Shown here piece after piece: positions 60,204 to 64,000 of a stretch of DNA of 64,000 bases. The position numbers and the translations under genes are program-made. Numbering within the stretch: position 1 is the stretch's first letter; each line of letters begins with the position of its first letter. The DNA lies in contig CAJTWQ010000001.1 in the NCBI GenBank assembly GCA_910579835.1, positions 62,001 through 126,000 of the forward strand, given 5' to 3'. Under the pieces are notes generated by a model. It searched no databases. It worked only from the letters and a program-made list of their open reading frames with translations, and was not told the origin of the DNA. The DNA comes from an uncultured Ruminococcus sp. Its GTDB lineage: Bacteria; Bacillota; Clostridia; Oscillospirales; Ruminococcaceae.

Positions 60204-61067
60204 ATGAAAAGATTTTTTACAGCTTTTATCGCCATAGCCGCTGTTTTTATCATTACAGGCTGCGGAAAAGGCGAATCTTCCGAAAAGAGCAAGGGCAAGG
60301 ACTCAGGAAACGAAAACAGTGCAGTGGAAACGACTGTTGACAGCAAAGAACAGTCCACAACACAGTCTGACCCGCTGAATCCGGAAAATAAAACCACCAC
60401 CGCAAAAAATCAGAATACTGCGCCGGCAGCGACGACATCCGCTGTCAGTACAAATACGCCCGATGAAAAGTCAACGGATGCGCCGGCCCAGGAAGTAACT
60501 ACAGTTCAGCAAGATCCGCTGTACAGTGATTCTTTTGCCTACAACGACGGAGGTGCGGTGATTTTCAAGGATGATTCAGTCAAGGAAAAAGAGGAAATAC
60601 TTCTCGCCGCGGCCCAGGCGCTTTTTGAATCCGCCTGTCATACTCAATGGAATTTTACCGTGGGATGTCCGTATGAAATAGATTCTGATGACTTTATCGA
60701 AACTGATTTTGACTGGCGGTTCTACAGGATTCAGGACAGCAGCATAAGATCTGTAGCTGATGTTGAGAATGATTACTATAAGGTTTTCAGCCGCCGTTAT
60801 CCCAATACGCTTTCCGAAATCTTTATTGACGGCGACGGAGTGGTTTATGCCCTGAATGCTGCACGAGGAGCCGATATTTTCTACACTGGTTCTGAAATTA
60901 CCGGAGTTCAGTCAAAAACTGATGATGAGATTTTCTTTACTGTTGAAAATCACTACAGCGGCACCGATCTTGATATAAATACTCCTTATACCCAGACGGA
61001 TACATTTTCTATCGTTATTGAAAGCGACGGGTCATGGCACGCAGGACAGTTCAGACTGCCGTACTGA
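60204..61067 (+). CDS. Lipoprotein with Thr-rich stalk, possibly IseA-like
   Basis: The 287-residue protein has a signal peptide with lipobox ITGC, then a stalk of about 85 residues rich in Thr, Ser, Glu and Asn, and a C-terminal domain of about 160 residues. That domain includes YYKVFSRRYPNTLSEIF, GVVYALNAARGADIFYTG and FSIVIESDGSWHAGQF. The order vYal..RG..iyY..seit and a closing GsWh strand resembles IseA, a DL-endopeptidase inhibitor that limits wall lysis in Bacillus, but this is only a pattern match. It starts 11 nt after rnr. Confidence 0.7.
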   Translation: MKRFFTAFIAIAAVFIITGCGKGESSEKSKGKDSGNENSAVETTVDSKEQSTTQSDPLNPENKTTTAKNQNTAPAATTSAVSTNTPDEKSTDAPAQEVTTVQQDPLYSDSFAYNDGGAVIFKDDSVKEKEEILLAAAQALFESACHTQWNFTVGCPYEIDSDDFIETDFDWRFYRIQDSSIRSVADVENDYYKVFSRRYPNTLSEIFIDGDGVVYALNAARGADIFYTGSEITGVQSKTDDEIFFTVENHYSGTDLDINTPYTQTDTFSIVIESDGSWHAGQFRLPY

Positions 61068-61096
61068 CCATACTGTAACCGCTTTTGACGAAGTTA

Positions 61097-61149
61097 GGCA
61101 GGAAAATCTGCCGACAGACATGTACGAAAGATACTGAACAGATTCTAAG
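61097..61149. repeat. Fragment of a C-type repeat end (H)
   Basis: GAAAGATACTGAACAGATTCTAAG at 61126-61149 (complement of the left end of element C, with small changes) lies beside a hairpin GGCAG/CTGCC (61097-61112). The other end of the element is missing. Confidence 0.5.
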
Positions 61150-61269
61150 ATAGTGTTCCTCCTGTTCCTGTAAAGGAAAGGGGGAATTTTTTTCTGTTTT
61201 TATGTCCTATTTATAGCTTCTGATTTTACTGTATATATGAATCGATTCAAAGAAACCGGAGGACTTGTC

Positions 61270-61851
61270 ATGACGGATAAAGATTGGCTTGTATTATTGG
61301 AAAAATCACCTAAAAAGGCTCATTATGCGCTTATAAGCCAATATGGAAATCTTGTGTATGCTATCGTACTCAGTAAGCTTAGAGGATTTGCAACGCATGA
61401 GGAAATAAAAGACTGTGTAAGCGATGCCTTTGTAGAGGTTTTTCGAAGTACAGACAAATTTACAGGAAAAGGCTCATTGAAAAACTTTATAAGCACCATT
61501 GCAAAAAATACTGCTCTTAATGCTTTTCATCGCATAAGCTACAAGCGAAAAAAGTTCGTCTCCATAGATAATGATGATTTTGAGCTTCCTCCCTCTATTG
61601 ATAATACGGAGGAAGAAACCGAAAAAAGAATATTTAACGAACGCCTGTGGGATATAGTTAATTCATTAGGTGAACCTGATTCATCTATAATTATATATCA
61701 GTATTTTTATGAATTTAAAGTGAGGGAGATTGCCGGGAAGCTGTCCATGACGGCTTCTGCGGTACAGAAAAGAAGTATCCGTGCAAGAAAACGCATTAAA
61801 GAGATAATCGAAAACGAAAGGAGCAGTTTCGATGAAAAGAAAAAAAGATGA
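61270..61851 (+). CDS. ECF-type RNA polymerase sigma factor
   Basis: From ATG 61270 (CCGGAGG 7 nt upstream) the protein has 193 residues. Region 2 includes LVYAIVLSKLRGFATHEEIKDC, DAFVEVFRSTDKF and GSLKNFISTIAKNTALNAF. Region 4 shows IIYQYFYEFKVREIAGKLSM and the helix SAVQKRSIRARKRIKEII. It would direct polymerase to a small stress regulon. It overlaps the next gene by 20 bp, which likely encodes its membrane-bound partner or anti-sigma factor. Upstream ATG 61237 has no ribosome binding site. Confidence 0.9.
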   Translation: MTDKDWLVLLEKSPKKAHYALISQYGNLVYAIVLSKLRGFATHEEIKDCVSDAFVEVFRSTDKFTGKGSLKNFISTIAKNTALNAFHRISYKRKKFVSIDNDDFELPPSIDNTEEETEKRIFNERLWDIVNSLGEPDSSIIIYQYFYEFKVREIAGKLSMTASAVQKRSIRARKRIKEIIENERSSFDEKKKR

Positions 61852-62881
61852 GTTGTACCGAATCGCTGATTTCGGCGAAAATAAGCTTGAAGAAATTTCT
61901 CAGAAATTTCCGGCTCTCAGAAAGTCCGAAATAAAAGAAATTGCAGCATTATGTGAGGAGAAGTTAGATATGAAAAATAACGATTTTTACGAAAAGGAAT
62001 CAGTTCGGGAACCAGTTGAGGTTATTAGAAAGACTCCATGGTATCGACGTCCTGCCATTGGTATTGCCGCTTCGCTGGCGCTTACCGCAGGCTTAACAGG
62101 CGCAGTGTATGCAGGTTTCAGGAACTCAGCCAGCATTGACAGACGCAATTCTTCATCTGATACATCGCTTGTGTTCCGTGAGGATGTTTGTGAAAGCACA
62201 ACGGCGTCATTTTCTTCTGAAAAAAATACATCTGAAACAACAACTGCGGCGACAACAATATCCGCTAAAGATAAAATAGAAACGCCTACCGAATCTATAA
62301 CGGAGGTGCCATTAACGGAAAGAAATACACAAGACAAGCCGGAGGCAGAAGTTTACCCGGAGGAGACAGAACCGTCAGTCGAGCAGGCATTTGGAAGCGG
62401 TGAAGAAATTGAGATAACTCAGGAAAAAGCGCAGGAATTTTTGTATGCCCTTGATCTTATCGATCGTTTCGGGGGATGCGGTATTCAGTATGACGAAAAT
62501 GATTGTATTTATACGTCGTCAGGCACGGTCTACAGAGTCACAGAGCCGGGATTTAATACGAGGGATGACGTTATAGCATACATGAACAAATACCTCACAA
62601 AATCATACATCGACGAGCGTTACTCCGGCTTCTTCGCAAACGATGATCCTATTCTTATTGACGCGGATATGGGCGGCTGGGATGCTCTTTATACGAGATT
62701 TGTTCCAAAAGCCTGCGGTTTTGCATGGAGCGGCGCTCCGGCTATAGAAAAGCAGACGGATGATATGTACACCATTCTCGCACCTTATAATGACTTTGGT
62801 GTGACCGATACATTAGCTATAAGTATTATTCGTGACGCTGACGGCATCTGGAAAATAGATATGATAGCATACGGATCTTAA
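61832..62881 (+). CDS. Membrane-anchored partner of the sigma factor (anti-sigma-like)
   Basis: The 349-residue protein has a cytoplasmic part of about 70 residues with RIADFGENKLEEISQKFPAL and LRKSEIKEIAALCEEKL (helical, suited to binding a sigma factor), one transmembrane helix (about 75-93), a Thr/Ser/Glu-rich stalk, and an outer domain of about 140 residues. The outer domain contains FNTRDDVIAYMNKYLTKSYI and ends SIIRDADGIWKIDMIAYGS, again reminding of the IseA-like pattern of the lipoprotein at 60204. It could sense a wall or envelope signal. Ribosome binding site AAAGGAG. Confidence 0.75.
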   Translation: MKRKKDELYRIADFGENKLEEISQKFPALRKSEIKEIAALCEEKLDMKNNDFYEKESVREPVEVIRKTPWYRRPAIGIAASLALTAGLTGAVYAGFRNSASIDRRNSSSDTSLVFREDVCESTTASFSSEKNTSETTTAATTISAKDKIETPTESITEVPLTERNTQDKPEAEVYPEETEPSVEQAFGSGEEIEITQEKAQEFLYALDLIDRFGGCGIQYDENDCIYTSSGTVYRVTEPGFNTRDDVIAYMNKYLTKSYIDERYSGFFANDDPILIDADMGGWDALYTRFVPKACGFAWSGAPAIEKQTDDMYTILAPYNDFGVTDTLAISIIRDADGIWKIDMIAYGS

Positions 62882-62924
62882 ACGTGATCTTTCTCCTTGA
62901 CAAACAGCTTGATATAATCTATTC

Positions 62925-62949
62925 AAGACCGCTTCGGCGGTCTTTTTTT
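62925..62949 (+). terminator. Terminator of the sigma factor operon
   Basis: AAGACCGC, a TTCG tetraloop and GCGGTCTT (62925-62944) followed by T7. Confidence 0.95.
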
Positions 62950-63089
62950 ATACCGTTAATCCTGATGATTAATAATTGTTTAATTTGTAATCTGCATTTA
63001 TATATACATATTTAAGACATTTTTAAAAATATTCAAATTTGAATGAAATATGAATCAATTTTGTCTCTTAGTTGGTATGAATTTTAATT
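62950..63089. other. AT-rich intergenic stretch
   Basis: No gene or clear site between the sigma operon terminator and the duplicated CAP leader. Confidence 0.6.
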
Positions 63090-63276
63090 ATACTTTTGGT
63101 ATATTAATTTATGTATAAAATAACTAATGACATTGTGCATATTGCTGAAAAATCATCTTTTTTCTTGCTGAAACCCTTGTTTTTTGGTATTATGTAATCA
63201 CAGAAAGATTACAGAGAGTAAACGGAAAAACAAAGAAATTCAAACCGTTTACCAAATTTATAAAGAGGGTGTAGTT
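63090..63276 (+). promoter_or_regulatory. Promoter and structured leader of the second CAP-dockerin gene
   Basis: TTGCTG (63165-63170), 17 bp, TATTAT (63188-63193). Then an inverted repeat GTAATC/GATTAC (63194-63199 with 63207-63212) and a hairpin GTAAACGG/CCGTTTAC (63218-63225 with 63245-63252). The same order of sites precedes the gene at 15488; the closing bases of the hairpin differ but still pair. Confidence 0.7.
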
Positions 63277-64000
63277 ATGAAAAAAACTATAAGAAGAATG
63301 GCTGCAATGATGTCCACAATGATGATCGCATTTGGTTGCTTTATTAACAAAATAAACACGGTTGAAGCAGAGGCTGCTGAGTCTTCATCAGTTACCGCTT
63401 CCACAACAATTGACGCCGAAGAGATTGCAGAGAAAATGGCCGCCAAGTTCAACGAAGCAAGAGCTGAGCTCGGACTTGAACCACTTTACGTTGTACCTTA
63501 TCTCAACGAAGTAGCTGAAGTCCGTGCTGAAGAAATTGCAAGCTCCAGCACAGCATACAGCCATACTCGTCCCAACGGCACGTCTTTTGTAACAGCTATT
63601 GACGATTCTATCCTCAACTGTGAGAACGCCGGCGAAGTTCTCCTCAGAGGCAGCGCAAACGTTGACGCAATCTTTAACGCATGGAAAAAGTCTCCCAACC
63701 ACTGGGCTATTATTACAAAGCCAGAGGCAACTCACATCGGTATAAGCGCACACTTTGATCCTGACTCTGAAAAGAGATGGTACTGGGCAGGCGAAATCGT
63801 AGCTCTTCCTGAAGGCTATGAAGCAGAAGGCCAGAGACTTCCAATGACAACAGCGGAAGAAATTCACGAATCTAAACAGACAAAGCCCCAGATTGAAGAA
63901 CCTGCCGAGAAAGTCATCTACGGCGACCTTAACTTCGACGGCATAGTTGACAGTTTCGACCTCATTCTCATGACTCGATATATCAATGGCACAATGGAAT
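63277..64000 (+). CDS. Secreted CAP-domain protein with dockerin, second copy (3' end outside window)
   Basis: The frame starts at ATG 63277 (GAGGG upstream) and stays open to the window end, 241 codons. A signal peptide (ending near VEAEAAE) is followed by a CAP domain nearly identical to the paralogue at 14649: FNEARAELGLEPLYVVPYLN, YSHTRPNGTSFVTAI, LNCENAGEVLLRGSAN and TKPEATHIGISAHFDPDSE. The linker differs (about 30 residues, rich in Glu, Lys and Thr). The dockerin begins with GDLNFDGIVDSFDLILMTRY; its second repeat lies beyond the window. Confidence 0.9.
   Translation, partial: MKKTIRRMAAMMSTMMIAFGCFINKINTVEAEAAESSSVTASTTIDAEEIAEKMAAKFNEARAELGLEPLYVVPYLNEVAEVRAEEIASSSTAYSHTRPNGTSFVTAIDDSILNCENAGEVLLRGSANVDAIFNAWKKSPNHWAIITKPEATHIGISAHFDPDSEKRWYWAGEIVALPEGYEAEGQRLPMTTAEEIHESKQTKPQIEEPAEKVIYGDLNFDGIVDSFDLILMTRYINGTME

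Noticed and set aside
62897..62918. TTGACA and TATAAT boxes after the sigma factor operon
   Set aside because: The spacer is only 10 bp, and any transcript would run at once into the terminator at 62925.
1..64000. CRISPR arrays, tRNA or rRNA genes, insertion sequences
   Set aside because: No regularly spaced direct repeats, no cloverleaf-like conserved blocks and no transposase frames were seen on either strand.

Overview
The window looks like chromosomal DNA of a fibre-degrading, low-to-moderate GC Firmicute of the Oscillospiraceae, most like Ruminococcus. This is inferred from dockerin-bearing extracellular proteins (a GH74 xyloglucanase and two CAP-domain proteins), a GH94 cellobiose-phosphorylase-type enzyme, a single-chain pyruvate:ferredoxin oxidoreductase, the sporulation-lineage gene spoVS, and strong TTGAAA/TTGACA-17-TGaTATAAT promoters. 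No tRNA, rRNA, CRISPR array or insertion sequence was seen.

Layout. 1-7250: end of an unknown gene, nifJ with a structured leader, a P-loop kinase, an Sfp-type phosphopantetheinyl transferase, and a lipoprotein-azlC-azlD operon. 7340-14575: a compact one-strand cassette of phage head and packaging genes (terS, terL, portal, capsid, protease, connectors, tail-hub-like protein) with no integrase, lysis, replication or tape-measure gene; its last gene is a stand-alone FeoA-like domain. 14649-18760: a CAP-dockerin gene and a GH74-dockerin gene. 18757-22690: a truncated macrodomain gene, an MBL-like gene facing an HxlR regulator, and recG. 22989-28260: spoVS, then a four-gene operon (P-type ATPase, membrane protein, amidohydrolase, YmdB phosphodiesterase) behind a yybP-ykoY manganese riboswitch with a clear terminator. 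28490-34340: lipoproteins, a CNNM/CorC-type protein, a BIG2-domain membrane protein and a polysaccharide flippase. 34490-39820: a GldA-GldF-GldG-DUF4340 ABC system. 39911-48789: the rimP-nusA-ylxR-ylxQ-infB-hyp-rbfA-nrnA-truB-ribF operon. 49587-57111: pth-mfd, a lipoprotein and GH94. 57675-62881: secG, rnr, a lipoprotein, and an ECF sigma factor with a membrane partner. 63277-end: a second CAP-dockerin gene with a leader duplicated from the first.

Two features stand out. The phage-derived capsid/packaging cassette has intact-looking active sites and no mobility genes, and its first Shine-Dalgarno can be sequestered in a hairpin; it could be a gene-transfer-agent-like, satellite-like or otherwise domesticated particle system. 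Separately, a family of dispersed palindromic elements (about 75-225 bp, long terminal inverted repeats) sits mostly inside mRNA leaders just downstream of promoters (GH74, GH94, rimP operon, pth-mfd).

Functional links: GH74 would cut xyloglucan outside the cell and GH94 would phosphorolyse imported cello-oligosaccharides. NifJ would oxidise the resulting pyruvate. All functional calls come from reading motifs by eye; no database search was run.
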